Assembly (NCBI GenBank): GCA_016710625.1
Contig: JADJVK010000016.1
Location: 28,741 to 92,740, forward strand
Length of the DNA stretch: 64,000 nucleotides
Source: Saprospiraceae bacterium
GTDB lineage: Bacteria > Bacteroidota > Bacteroidia > Chitinophagales > Saprospiraceae
Direction: 5' to 3'
In this document: positions 38,564 to 47,930 of the stretch, one piece after another
How the letters are laid out: every line of letters starts with the position of its first letter
Numbering within the stretch: position 1 is the stretch's first letter
The notes under the pieces: model-generated
The model's input: the letters and a program-made list of their open reading frames with translations, nothing else
What the model was told of the DNA's origin: nothing
The model's database searches: none
Program-made: the position numbers and the translations under genes

Positions 38564-40957
38564 TTAAAAATTCAACACCAATTTCAGGCTGATATTTCTG
38601 CCCATATTGAATACTCCTACCCGACCCGTCGCAGGGTTTTGTGGGGCGTATTTCAATCTACTCAAATGGCTTTGGTATGCAGTATTTGCTAAATTTTCAC
38701 CACTGACATAGCAACTAAAGGCATCTTTTCTTTTGAAAACTGAAAAATTCGCCCCAAATCCAGCACTCCATAAGGAATAGGCTGGAGTGGAAGTCTCTGT
38801 TTCGTATGCACTGAAAACTTGCTTTTGATTAAAAAAATAATCCACACCAATTTTAAAATAAGCATTTGAAATCCAGCTATTTACTTTTCCAAACTCTGTT
38901 TTTATCTCTCCTCTATATTTTGCAGCTGGGATAAATGGCAAATAACGAGTACTATCTGTTTGGTTATTTTGAGTGGCTTGGACGAATGAAAAAGAATTTT
39001 CAAGATGCAACCAATCGAAAGGATGCGGATGGAAATCTAGGTAGAATTCAGTTCCCAATAGCGTTGCATTTCCTTTCGTAAATTGAAATCCTGGAGCAGG
39101 ATCTGAAGGGTCAGGGATGCTATCAAAACCAGCTTGGTTTTTCAGTTTTTCAGTAAAAATGTAATTTGAAATGAAATTGACAAATGGGGTGATTTCAAAG
39201 GATAAGTGATCCGAATTGTAGAAATAAGCTATATCCAATTGATGACTAATCTCAGAATGCAAATTGGCGTTTCCAATCTCATAGCGAAAAGTCCCTTCAT
39301 GCCGACCATTGGAGGCTAATTCGGACAAATTGGGTGCTCTAAATCCCCTTGAAATATTTGCTTTTAAAGTGGATTGTGCATTTATTTGGTAGGAGCCACC
39401 AATACTTCCAGAAATGCCATTGTAATTTTGTGCAAGACTTTTGAATTTCTGAATATTGGGGGCATTCGTGTTTTGTGAGGGCAATCCCAAAGAATCCAAA
39501 TTAAGTGCTTCTGAATGAATTGAACGATTATCCCACCTAATTCCACTTGCAATTGTCAATTTATCGAATGTTTTTTGGGTAAACAAAAATCCACCAATAT
39601 CCCATAACTGGTAGGCAGGAATCAAAAATTCTAATCCACTGTTTCGGTTAGTTTGGTACATTCCTCCCAGACCAATAGTTGTTTCCCAACCATTTACTTT
39701 TTGAAAATTATATCTAAAATTGTAGTTGAAAGTTTTCAAATCAAAGTACAATGCAATATCATTTGGATTTGTTATGTCTCCAAATTCCTTTCTTTTATTC
39801 TGCTGAAAAGCCAAATCTGCCTGAAAAGTTCCTTTATCCAATATAAAATAATTATTGGATGCCACTCTAAAATGTTGAATCTCTTGGTGTGGAAAACCTG
39901 TTTTATAGCTGCTCAAATCTGCATCTGAAGCCGTTTTCGTATTTCCGAGAGCATCCAAAAAAGTAAATTTCCCAAGGCTGTCCCGCTCTCCCTCCACCAA
40001 ATTGATTAAGGTATTATAACTGCTGATGGTCAAATGAGTATGCCCCCAATTTTTATTGATACCAAGCATCAAACTCCCATCATACTCCTTAAATCCTGAA
40101 TTATAGACTTTCCCATCCAATGGATTTTGGTAATTGCAAACTAGTTTATTACTCAATCTTCCGACCCATTGAATCCCATTTTTGTTGCCAATATTCGACA
40201 AAGAATAGCCAATTAAATTGTTGTTGGTTTGATAATTGGTGAGCAATTGGGATTTGATGACTCCATTGACTGGTGCTTTCGGTGCAATAAAATTCAACAC
40301 TCCTGCAATACCATCCGAACCATACATCAAACTACCCGGTCCCTTAACGATTTCGACTTTATCAATGCTGTATTCATCCATTTCGATGCCATGTTCGTCA
40401 CCCCACTGCTGTCCTTCTTGTCGAATGCCATTATTTAATGTAATCACTCTATTGTAGCCCATACCCCGAATGATGGGTTTCGAAATAGCGGCTCCTGTGG
40501 TGATTTGGCTAACACCTGGAATATTCTTTAGTGCATCTATCAGATTGCTTGCACTTCCTTGATTGAGCATAGTTTTATCCATCGATTTGATAATGATTGG
40601 GCTCAATTTCAATTCTGTTGATCGAGTTACGCCAGTTACCACCACTTCAGTTAGCTCTTTATGGGCTTCCAATAATTGAAAATTTAAAATAGTATCTTTC
40701 TGAATTTGAATACTTTGTATAATAGATTTGTACCCAACATAACTCACTTCAAATAAATAATTTCCATTTCTCAAATTTTTCATTTGATATTTCCCCTCAG
40801 AATTTGTCACCGTACCAGATTTCAAATCAGGAAAATAAATGGAAGCACCAATCAGAAACTCACCTGTAACTTCATCTTTGATGATTCCTGAAATATTATA
40901 TTGTGCAAATAAATTGGGGGCAAAAATTAAAAATATACCGATTAATAGATTTTTCAT
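38564..40957 (-). CDS. TonB-dependent receptor (putative metal uptake)
   Basis: 797 residues. Signal peptide (MKNLLIGIFLIFAPNLFAQ), a carboxypeptidase-regulatory-like domain (about 20-105, GIIKDEVTGEFLIGASIYF), the TonB plug (about 125-230, with LIDALKNIPGVSQI and VEIVKGPGSLMYGSDGIAGV), and a 22-strand barrel ending GRNISLKLVLNF. It lies 56 bp upstream of the DUF3299-like lipoprotein gene and 109 bp behind the small Cys/His protein. Substrate likely a metal ion or chelate, not determinable from sequence. The final residues match the usual aromatic terminal strand. Confidence 0.92.
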   Translation of the reverse strand: MKNLLIGIFLIFAPNLFAQYNISGIIKDEVTGEFLIGASIYFPDLKSGTVTNSEGKYQMKNLRNGNYLFEVSYVGYKSIIQSIQIQKDTILNFQLLEAHKELTEVVVTGVTRSTELKLSPIIIKSMDKTMLNQGSASNLIDALKNIPGVSQITTGAAISKPIIRGMGYNRVITLNNGIRQEGQQWGDEHGIEMDEYSIDKVEIVKGPGSLMYGSDGIAGVLNFIAPKAPVNGVIKSQLLTNYQTNNNLIGYSLSNIGNKNGIQWVGRLSNKLVCNYQNPLDGKVYNSGFKEYDGSLMLGINKNWGHTHLTISSYNTLINLVEGERDSLGKFTFLDALGNTKTASDADLSSYKTGFPHQEIQHFRVASNNYFILDKGTFQADLAFQQNKRKEFGDITNPNDIALYFDLKTFNYNFRYNFQKVNGWETTIGLGGMYQTNRNSGLEFLIPAYQLWDIGGFLFTQKTFDKLTIASGIRWDNRSIHSEALNLDSLGLPSQNTNAPNIQKFKSLAQNYNGISGSIGGSYQINAQSTLKANISRGFRAPNLSELASNGRHEGTFRYEIGNANLHSEISHQLDIAYFYNSDHLSFEITPFVNFISNYIFTEKLKNQAGFDSIPDPSDPAPGFQFTKGNATLLGTEFYLDFHPHPFDWLHLENSFSFVQATQNNQTDSTRYLPFIPAAKYRGEIKTEFGKVNSWISNAYFKIGVDYFFNQKQVFSAYETETSTPAYSLWSAGFGANFSVFKRKDAFSCYVSGENLANTAYQSHLSRLKYAPQNPATGRVGVFNMGRNISLKLVLNF

Positions 40958-41066
40958 TTAAAAAAAATAAATACACCAATTCATTAAATGCAAGTAAAGC
41001 ATTTAAAAATTGATTGGATTAAAAAATAAAATACTGGTTAAGAATAAATGCTCAACCTGAAAAAAT

Positions 41067-41426
41067 CTAAATAACGGGTGGACCTCTAAGCAGAAATTGA
41101 ATAATAGTGCCAAAAGCACCAATTCTTGTTTTGAAATGAAACTTTTTTTGAGAAAATACAATACGATCTAAATGGAAAATTTTGAATGGTACAAAATCAA
41201 TAAGCTGTAAGGTAGAAAATGTAAAGTCGCATAATTGGCAATGATGTCCAGCAAATTCTTGGTCATGAAAATGCTTTTCATTTTTCGACTCACATCTTGC
41301 AATTGGCTCAGAATGATGCAAATAGGAATGTAAAAGCTGTGTAGTAATAGCTTGAAAGAAGATTGCTAGCACTACATAAGCGATAACTTTTCTACTCCTA
41401 TTTTTAATTTTTAATACCAATTTCAA
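41067..41426 (-). CDS. Small Cys/His-rich membrane protein upstream of a TonB receptor
   Basis: 119 residues from a TTG start, with one helix (about 14-30), then a His/Cys-rich stretch (SYLHHSEPIARC, KHFHDQEFAGHHCQLCDF) that could bind metal, and a C-terminus FLLRGPPVI. The Pro-Pro tail is typical of small proteins preceding metal-related TonB receptors in Bacteroidota. A TAATTTTG element ends 13 bp upstream of the TTG, supporting that start. A degraded copy of this gene's 3' half is at about 43439-43585. Confidence 0.65.
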   Translation of the reverse strand: MKLVLKIKNRSRKVIAYVVLAIFFQAITTQLLHSYLHHSEPIARCESKNEKHFHDQEFAGHHCQLCDFTFSTLQLIDFVPFKIFHLDRIVFSQKKFHFKTRIGAFGTIIQFLLRGPPVI

Positions 41427-41439
41427 ATTTAATTGAACT

Positions 41440-41447
41440 CAAAATTA
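41440..41447 (-). promoter_or_regulatory. -7 element of the small protein/TonB/DUF3299 unit
   Basis: TAATTTTG on the minus strand, matching TAnnTTTG, implies a very short leader before the TTG start at 41426. Confidence 0.5.
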
Positions 41448-41454
41448 GCAAAAA

Positions 41455-41730
41455 AATACTAAATTTTAGTCTTAATGGAAAAATTAAAACTACTTACATC
41501 CGATGACCATATCACAGGGCAAGGATAAATCAATAACTTTTTCCTAAAATAAGATAGGCTTCTTAAGTTATTGTTACCTCTTTTTAAATTAATATTTCAA
41601 TAAGATTTGTATGAATAATTCAAATAATCAATGAAATACGTAGTGACCAAACCTTCAGCTACATTAGCTTTTGGAGTCACTACGTTGGTTGAATCTGAAT
41701 ACGATGAATCCACATAACTACCTTTAATTA
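41455..41730 (-). pseudogene. Decayed 3' end of a TonB receptor gene
   Basis: These bases align along their length with the 3' end of the intact receptor gene at 43596-43860. Shared stretches include AAAATTAAAACT, CCTAAAATAAGATAG-like and GATGACCA, and the block coding for TNVV..TANGAKGLVP. Several substitutions and indels destroy the reading frame. Only the part encoding the last 85 or so residues is left. It lies directly downstream of the first haloperoxidase gene, mirroring the arrangement in the second copy. Confidence 0.65.
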
Positions 41731-41749
41731 TTTCAATAAATTAATTGCA

Positions 41750-43144
41750 CTATTTCTTCCAAGGTAAATTGTTAACTCTATTACCTATTTCTTTTCCAAA
41801 TCTAAAACCTTCTTCACAATCCATTCGCCAGTGTACGCCCAAAGGAATTCTTGAGAAAGCATTCTCTTCGCCCATATCATAAAAAGAAACAAATGTCCGA
41901 GGCGTTCCGATAAAATCTGTTCTGTCTTTGTGGCAATTATCAGTCATACTATAATTATAACCAAAGATACTGGATAAAGTCTCTGCAGCAGCACCACTAA
42001 AAGTTGAATGGCCAGAAGGATAAGCAGGGAAAGTTGGTGTAAGATTCGTTAAATTTGAATAAGGGTCAGATAAATTTGTTTGCCAAGTAGGGTTTATAAA
42101 TTTACGAATATAAGTTACTGGTCTTTCTAAATTATAAACAAATTTTGAATGCCAACAACCTACCCCTGCATCATTAATTGCCATACCTACTTTTGCACAA
42201 GTATAAATTGCTGTTTCTAAATTGCTTTTTTCATTTTGAAATACTTGGCTTGCGATAGCAATCCACCTTGAAGGAGGACCAAAAGTAATATTAGTTAAGT
42301 CATCGCTCCAAAACTCTCCCTTCCATTTATCTTCATAGGTAAGTGAAGGGGTATTGAATGACATTACTTCAACAGCTTGTACATAATAAGGAGAACCAAC
42401 TTCTTCGCTATATTCAGCTCTTGGCTTTTTACATAATTTCGAACCCTCTGTAGTCAAAGTATAGGCTCTAACTTTTCCCCAGTATGGAAAAGTTGCTTGT
42501 TCATTCGCTTCGTCAAATGGTCTCCAATCTCCAGCTTTTTTATATGCTACTTTCCAATCATAACCTTTAGTTGGGTCTTTATAAGCATCATGACCGTAAG
42601 TATCCGTTTTACTCCATTCCCAGATAGCATTTGCAACAGCTTCTCCATGAGCTCTTGATCTATCAAAAACATCTTTATTTTCAGTTGCACTGAAAGCATT
42701 TTCATTTTTCACTTTGAATTGATCAATTTTGATAAATAGCTCGGGTTTTACTTCTGGGAAAAACTTTGCCATCAAAAAAGCATAAGAAGCATTTACAACA
42801 GTAGGCCAGTGATATTCTACTCCTGAACTTACTTTAGGGATAGACAATCCTGGCATTTCATTTTGTAGTGAATTAAAATCAGGCATTCCTGAAACACAAG
42901 CTTCATAAGCAGAAAGCCCTAATAGAGACAATGCTCTTGGAGCAGGACCAGGACGATATCCTTTAGCATATCTTTCTATTTCTAAAAAAAGATCATTCCA
43001 ACCAACTACTACTTTGCTATCATAGTTCGCTACTTTTTTTTCATTTAAAGGATCCGAATTGTTATAATTTTTACAAGAAGGTACGAATATGGCAATTGAT
43101 AATAAAAATATAAACAGTTTGGGTAATCGCAATTTTAATTTCAT
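41750..43144 (-). CDS. Vanadium-dependent haloperoxidase-like/PAP2 lipoprotein (copy 1)
   Basis: 464 residues. Lipoprotein signal with SCKN (Cys24). The vanadate/phosphate-binding motifs of the VHPO/PAP2 superfamily are in order: KFVYNLERPVTYIRK, AYPSGHSTFSGAAAE and FSRIPLGVHWRMDCEEG (catalytic His). The family includes vanadium haloperoxidases and acid phosphatases. Whether it halogenates or dephosphorylates is open. Two relatives lie in the window (46294 and 60681). It is separated from the next gene upstream by 450 bp holding a gene remnant. Confidence 0.85.
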   Translation of the reverse strand: MKLKLRLPKLFIFLLSIAIFVPSCKNYNNSDPLNEKKVANYDSKVVVGWNDLFLEIERYAKGYRPGPAPRALSLLGLSAYEACVSGMPDFNSLQNEMPGLSIPKVSSGVEYHWPTVVNASYAFLMAKFFPEVKPELFIKIDQFKVKNENAFSATENKDVFDRSRAHGEAVANAIWEWSKTDTYGHDAYKDPTKGYDWKVAYKKAGDWRPFDEANEQATFPYWGKVRAYTLTTEGSKLCKKPRAEYSEEVGSPYYVQAVEVMSFNTPSLTYEDKWKGEFWSDDLTNITFGPPSRWIAIASQVFQNEKSNLETAIYTCAKVGMAINDAGVGCWHSKFVYNLERPVTYIRKFINPTWQTNLSDPYSNLTNLTPTFPAYPSGHSTFSGAAAETLSSIFGYNYSMTDNCHKDRTDFIGTPRTFVSFYDMGEENAFSRIPLGVHWRMDCEEGFRFGKEIGNRVNNLPWKK

Positions 43145-43438
43145 GGCAATAAATATTTTTTTATAATTTGTAAATTTAGGTATGTTAAATTAAGTAAAAA
43201 AATAATGCAAAGAAATGATTTACAACAAAGTATCATTTTCATTCCACATTAATTAATTTATCATAATTGTTTACAAATCTATGTTAGTTTTCAACTAAAT
43301 CATAGCAAAAAACTAAAACTAATAATATTATAATGTTTTGAAATTATTAAAAAAAAATACAATCTTTCCAATCCCTGTATTGATGAATATTTATAGGATT
43401 TTTATAAATCTTTTACTATATCATGGAAAAATGAAATA

Positions 43439-43585
43439 GGAGATTGGTTAAGGAAAAATGCCCAATCTGAAAAATCTAAATATTTGGAATCCCAAAATGC
43501 AATATTTTAGTTTTGATATTAGATTGTTTTTGTGAAAATAAAATACGATCCAAATTATATTTTGGAATTGCAATAAATCAATAAA
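43439..43585 (-). pseudogene. Decayed copy of the small Cys/His protein gene (3' part)
   Basis: The stretch aligns with 41045-41190 of the intact gene. Shared segments include ATGCNCAA.CTGAAAA, the TGTGAAAATA/GAGAAAATA block, ATACGATC and the final AATCAATAA. It has no usable frame. It sits immediately downstream of the ferric-citrate-type receptor gene. Confidence 0.55.
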
Positions 43586-43595
43586 CAATAAAATA

Positions 43596-45776
43596 CTAAA
43601 TTTTTGCTTCTATTGTAAAATTAAAACTTCTTCCATCAGATGACCAAATTCCAGGACCAGGATAGAACAAAGGTCTTTTCGTAAAATAAGATAGATTTCC
43701 TAAATTATTGATGCCACATTTGAATTTAATATTTCTATTCAATTTGTATGAAAAATTCAAATCTGCTATAAAATAAGATGGAACTAAGCCTTTAGCACCA
43801 TTTGCTGTCGGCGTCACTACATTGGTAGGGTCGGAAAATGATTGATCCACATAACTTCCCAAAAAGGAAGCGACAAACGATCTGTAGTAAATATTTAAAC
43901 CATTTCTGCTGATGATATGAGGAACACTTTCTATCTCATTACCACTAATATCCTGATTGGATGCCCCATTTGCAATAGCTGCATTTTGATAAACGCCCTT
44001 CATATAACTATTTGAGGTAAAAATCGTTAAAAACAAATGATTGGAAAGCTTCGTGTTCCATTCAATTAATGCCTCTATTCCGCTAGTATTACTATTGCCA
44101 ATATTTGTTTTATAAATCAAATTTTGCCCATTTTCATTTATTACAAAATTTCCTAATCGATTGTTATACTGCATGAAAAAACCAGTCAAATCATATTTCA
44201 AACCCTCAATTATTTGTCCGCTAATACCTAATTCTGCATTGTAGCCAAAAGCATTTTTTAAGTCTTTGTTTGCTTTCTCAAGTACAGAGCCGGGAATAAT
44301 ATCTTTGAATAATACTGGACGATATGCCTGCGAAAATCCAGCATTGATATCCATTTTGTTCAGCTTGTATTTAGCATTGATACCCAAAACTGGGACACTA
44401 TGTTGTATCGTATTAGGAATTCCAGCTGGGTCTAATGATAAAATGGTTCCCGACATTTTTGAAGTCCCATTTTCATATCTAAATCCTGCTGCAACTGTAA
44501 AATCTTTATTCAAATAAATCATATTTTCAATAGCTACAGCAATACTTTGGCTTTTGAAATGCAAATTTCTGCCCCAATCACCAATGATGGAAAGATCATA
44601 ATCGGTGCCAGTTGTCCCCTTCCCTCTTTGCAAACGGTTCAAATCATTATTAAAATAGCGAATTCCAACTGTCATCGTGTTTTTAAAATTACCTAAAAAA
44701 TAATTTTTCAATACTCTCAATTCAGTAGTTTTCGAATTGAATTTATCGACATCTACTATTCTATTTTTGTATTGATTTGTCGCTGGGTCTATCACATCTG
44801 GAATATTTGCAAAAGCATCTATTTGCACAGAATTTCTAGTGCCGAACACACCTGAAACTATCCAATTGAGCTGGAAGTCTTTGGAGAAATTGTAGCTAAA
44901 ATTCAATGAAGGAATATACAATTCTGGTGAAAAATAATTTCTAGCCCTAGTGCTCATTCTTGGATTAGCTTGGAACATACTATCTGTGAGTGGTCCAGGA
45001 ATTTGATACAAATAAGTACTTCTTCCCAATTCTGCCTTTAAGGATGCTTTTGAATTAAAATCATAATTCAAACTCAAAAATTGTGCATTCGATTTTGATT
45101 TTGAATTTTGGCGAAATCCATCGGCACTTCTGTTGAATATATAACCATAATAAGTCAATTTTCCTACTTTACCACCCATTGCATTGTAGGTACTTGCCAC
45201 TCCGTATGAAGCCACAGTATTGATGGATTCAAAACTTGCTCTTTTGGTGGTGTCCCCAGTTTTAGTGATATAATTGACCATCCCACCGAACTCTGCTCCA
45301 TATTGCATGGAAGCAGTTCCCTTCACTAGCTCAACCCTTTGTATGGATTCCAATGGTGCTGAGTAGTGACTAGCAGGATACCCATAAATATCTGAATTGA
45401 TAATAACCCCATTTTGTCGGATATTGAATTCCCAACTTCTATGTGGGTCCAATCCTCTATTTGCAATATTGATTTGATTGCCAGACCCATCCATATCGTA
45501 CACAAAAGTACCTGGTATCTTTGCAAAGATTTGTCTCCCTATTTTATCAGAAAAATTAGTTGCTTGATTATCTATTTGAATCACATTATTTTTTATTCCA
45601 TTGATAATAAAAGTGTTTTTGACCAATGGCAATTTAGTGATTTGATTGTTTTCCCTAATTGCTCTAATTATAAATTCGTCTAAACGAACAATTTTTAAAG
45701 TATCAGTATTTGTTTGTGCTTTTGAGATATTTAAAATTGTTGTAAAACAAATAAAATAGATTATTAGCTTTTTCAT
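43596..45776 (-). CDS. TonB-dependent receptor, FecA-like (ferric citrate type)
   Basis: 726 residues. Signal peptide (MKKLIIYFICFTTILNISKAQ). The plug domain contains IFAKIPGTFVYDMDGSGNQINIANRGLDPHRSWEF-type and VELVKGTASMQYGAEFGGMVNYI segments. The barrel ends YFTKRPLFYPGPGIWSSDGRSFNF, the GPGI..SDGR signature of the FecA group. No CarboxypepD domain is present. The start codon overlaps the stop of the MORN-repeat lipoprotein gene (TAATG), so the two are translationally coupled. Probable role: uptake of ferric citrate or a similar chelate. A decayed copy of its 3' end is at 41455-41730. Confidence 0.92.
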   Translation of the reverse strand: MKKLIIYFICFTTILNISKAQTNTDTLKIVRLDEFIIRAIRENNQITKLPLVKNTFIINGIKNNVIQIDNQATNFSDKIGRQIFAKIPGTFVYDMDGSGNQINIANRGLDPHRSWEFNIRQNGVIINSDIYGYPASHYSAPLESIQRVELVKGTASMQYGAEFGGMVNYITKTGDTTKRASFESINTVASYGVASTYNAMGGKVGKLTYYGYIFNRSADGFRQNSKSKSNAQFLSLNYDFNSKASLKAELGRSTYLYQIPGPLTDSMFQANPRMSTRARNYFSPELYIPSLNFSYNFSKDFQLNWIVSGVFGTRNSVQIDAFANIPDVIDPATNQYKNRIVDVDKFNSKTTELRVLKNYFLGNFKNTMTVGIRYFNNDLNRLQRGKGTTGTDYDLSIIGDWGRNLHFKSQSIAVAIENMIYLNKDFTVAAGFRYENGTSKMSGTILSLDPAGIPNTIQHSVPVLGINAKYKLNKMDINAGFSQAYRPVLFKDIIPGSVLEKANKDLKNAFGYNAELGISGQIIEGLKYDLTGFFMQYNNRLGNFVINENGQNLIYKTNIGNSNTSGIEALIEWNTKLSNHLFLTIFTSNSYMKGVYQNAAIANGASNQDISGNEIESVPHIISRNGLNIYYRSFVASFLGSYVDQSFSDPTNVVTPTANGAKGLVPSYFIADLNFSYKLNRNIKFKCGINNLGNLSYFTKRPLFYPGPGIWSSDGRSFNFTIEAKI

Positions 45777-46225
45777 TATTTAATATCTTTTAACCCTTTA
45801 ATTACTTTAATGAGGCTATCATTTCTAAATTCTGCATTAAAAACAATATTTCCAATTGAATCGTAAGAGGTAAATGATCCATTAAATTTTCCGTGGTTAA
45901 ATTGGATTATATCTTTTATTTTGCCATTCTCAAACCATAGTGTATCAGATAAATATCTTTCACCTTTAGTATAGTATTGAACCTCCATTAATTTCCCACT
46001 TTCATAATAATATTCTGTTTTGCCATCTTGGATTCCATTTGAAAACATTTTTTTAGAAACCAATTTACCATTTTGACTATAATCTAGCATCTCCCCTTCA
46101 ATCTTTTCATCTATCAAATAATACTTACTTCGTAATGCTCCATTTGGATAATATTTATTAGTTTCTTTTTTAGGATGACAACTAACAAATAAAATAATAA
46201 AAATTGAAAAAATTAATCTAGACAT
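45776..46225 (-). CDS. MORN-repeat (YwqK-like) lipoprotein
   Basis: 149 residues. Lipoprotein signal ending LFVSC (Cys16). Then five or six MORN-type repeats of about 20 residues: YYPNGALRSKYYL, YSQNGKLVSKKMF, YYESGKLMEVQYY, WFENGKIKDIIQF and a less regular last one. These repeats are typical of Bacteroidota outer-membrane lipoproteins with no assigned activity. Its TAA overlaps the ATG of the FecA-like receptor by one base, so it is co-expressed with it. Confidence 0.82.
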   Translation of the reverse strand: MSRLIFSIFIILFVSCHPKKETNKYYPNGALRSKYYLIDEKIEGEMLDYSQNGKLVSKKMFSNGIQDGKTEYYYESGKLMEVQYYTKGERYLSDTLWFENGKIKDIIQFNHGKFNGSFTSYDSIGNIVFNAEFRNDSLIKVIKGLKDIK

Positions 46226-46235
46226 AATTAGTGAT

Positions 46236-46273
46236 TACAAAAAAGGAGAAACAAAAACTGCTTCTCCTTTTTA
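46236..46273 (-). terminator. Intrinsic terminator after haloperoxidase copy 2
   Basis: On the minus strand AAAAAGGAGAA and TTCTCCTTTTTT pair around the loop GCAGTTTTTGT-like. It lies 21 bp after the stop at 46294 and before the MORN gene. Confidence 0.75.
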
Positions 46274-46293
46274 ATATTTATAAAATTCTTATT

Positions 46294-47490
46294 TTATTTC
46301 TTCCAAGGTAAATTATTGACTTTATTTCCAATTTTTTTACCAAATTTCACGCCTTCTTCACTATCCATTCTCCAGTGAACTCCTAATGGAATTCTAGAAA
46401 AACCATTCTCATCCGCCATTTCATAAAATGAATTAAATGTTCTAGGTGTACCAAAAAATTCAGATCTGTTTTTATGGCAATTATCCGTCATAGAATAATT
46501 ATAGCCATAAATACTTGACAAAGCTTCAGCAGCAGCACCTCCGAAAGTAGCATGACCTGAAGGGAATGCTGGGAATGATGGGTAATATTAGTATTATTAG
46601 TAGTTTCTAGTGGGTTTGATAAATTAGTAATCCAATCTGGTTTAATGTGATTTCTGATATAAGTAAATGGCCTTTCTACATTATATACATATTTTGAAAA
46701 CCAACAACCAACACCAGCATCATTTATTGCTAAACCAACCTTTGCATTTGCATATACAACTGTTTCTAAATTGCTATTTTCATTTTGATATACTTGATTT
46801 GCAATAGCAATCCATCTTGATGGAGGGCTAAAAGTCAATTCAGTCAAATCATCGCTCCAAAACTCCCCAATCCATTTTGATTCATAGGGTTGTTGTGGTG
46901 TATTGTGAGACATAACTTCTAAGGCTTGAGCATAATAATTTGAAGTTGTTGCAGTACTATATGGTGTATATGGTTTGCTACATAATTTATCAGCATCTGA
47001 TTTTAGAGTATATGATCTTACTTTTCCCCAATAAGGAAACATTGCTCTACCACCTACTTCATCTAAAGGTTTCCAATCTCCTTCTTTCTTATATGCAACT
47101 TTCCAATCATAACCTTTAAATGGATCTTTGTAAGCATCATGACCATAAGTATCAGTTTTGCTCCATTCCCAAATAGCACTTGCTACTGCTTCTCCATGAG
47201 CTCTTGAACGATCAAAAACAACTTTATTCACAGTAGCACTATAGTTATTCTCATTTTTTACTTTCAATTGATCTATTTTAATAAATAATTCAGGTTTCAC
47301 TTCAGGGAAATAATTTTGCCATTAAAAAACCATAAGAAGCATTAACTACAGTTGGCCAATGATATTCCAAACCTGAACTTGCAGATGGAATAGTTAATCC
47401 TGGCATTTCATTTTGTAGTGAGTTAAAATCTGGCATTGCAACTGATAATAAAAATAAAAACAGTTTGGGTAATCGTAATATAAAATTCAT
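46294..47490 (-). pseudogene. Vanadium haloperoxidase-like gene (copy 2), shortened and frameshifted
   Basis: It aligns with copy 1 over nearly its whole length (FDRSRAHGEAVASAIWEWSKT, VKPELFIKID, SRIPLGVHWRMDSEEG). Three lesions are visible. Near residue 18 about 69 codons are missing in frame (copy 1 SIA to MPDF), removing the lipobox Cys and the first helices. A frameshift (extra C, GGG on the plus strand) lies near 47306. A second (lost C) near 46581 interrupts just before the PSGH motif. The deletion makes loss of function likely even if the indels are artefacts. Confidence 0.8.
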
Positions 47491-47872
47491 GGTTTAAAAA
47501 TATGTTTTATAATTTGTAAATTAAGTGTGCAAAATTAAGTGAAAATTAGATATAAATCAATGTTTTAATTAGATTGAATCATACATTATACTTATTAAAC
47601 ATTTATTAAAATAGCCCACAAAATTATGCCAGTTTATGATGTTGTTAAAAGCTTTTTCTATTTTTAATTAAATTCTAATTTCTATTATAATTTACAATTT
47701 GATATTTTTCTTTTCATAAACTTGGATTTACATAAAATCATATTTATAACTATCTGTTTATCTTTTATTTATACTATATTTAAAATTAATTATATGAAAT
47801 CAAAATATTATTTTATCATAAAATCAATTTCAATTATTTTTTAATAATTTTAAACTTTTAAGAAAAAAAACT
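47491..47872. other. Long AT-rich intergenic region
   Basis: About 380 bp with very low GC between divergent genes (haloperoxidase copy 2 to the left, XRE regulator to the right). The first 40 bp upstream of copy 2 (TATAATTTGTAAATT) match the upstream region of copy 1, consistent with the duplication. Nothing coding is seen. Confidence 0.5.
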
Positions 47873-47880
47873 TAATTTTG
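47873..47880 (+). promoter_or_regulatory. -7 element of the XRE regulator gene
   Basis: TAATTTTG, 50 bp before the ATG. The palindrome at 47890 begins about where transcription should start. Confidence 0.5.
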
Positions 47881-47889
47881 GCTATCATA

Positions 47890-47905
47890 TTCCAATATAT
47901 TGGAA
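47890..47905. promoter_or_regulatory. 16-bp perfect palindrome, candidate XRE operator
   Basis: TTCCAATATATTGGAA is a perfect dyad located at the predicted start of transcription and 25 bp upstream of the XRE ATG. A similar dyad (TTCCATATATTTGGAA) lies over the start of the convergent partner gene at 48759. A second imperfect site TTCCAAATAAATGGAT (47921-47936) overlaps the XRE start codon. Confidence 0.6.
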
Positions 47906-47930
47906 ATATAAAATAAAAAATTCCAAATAA

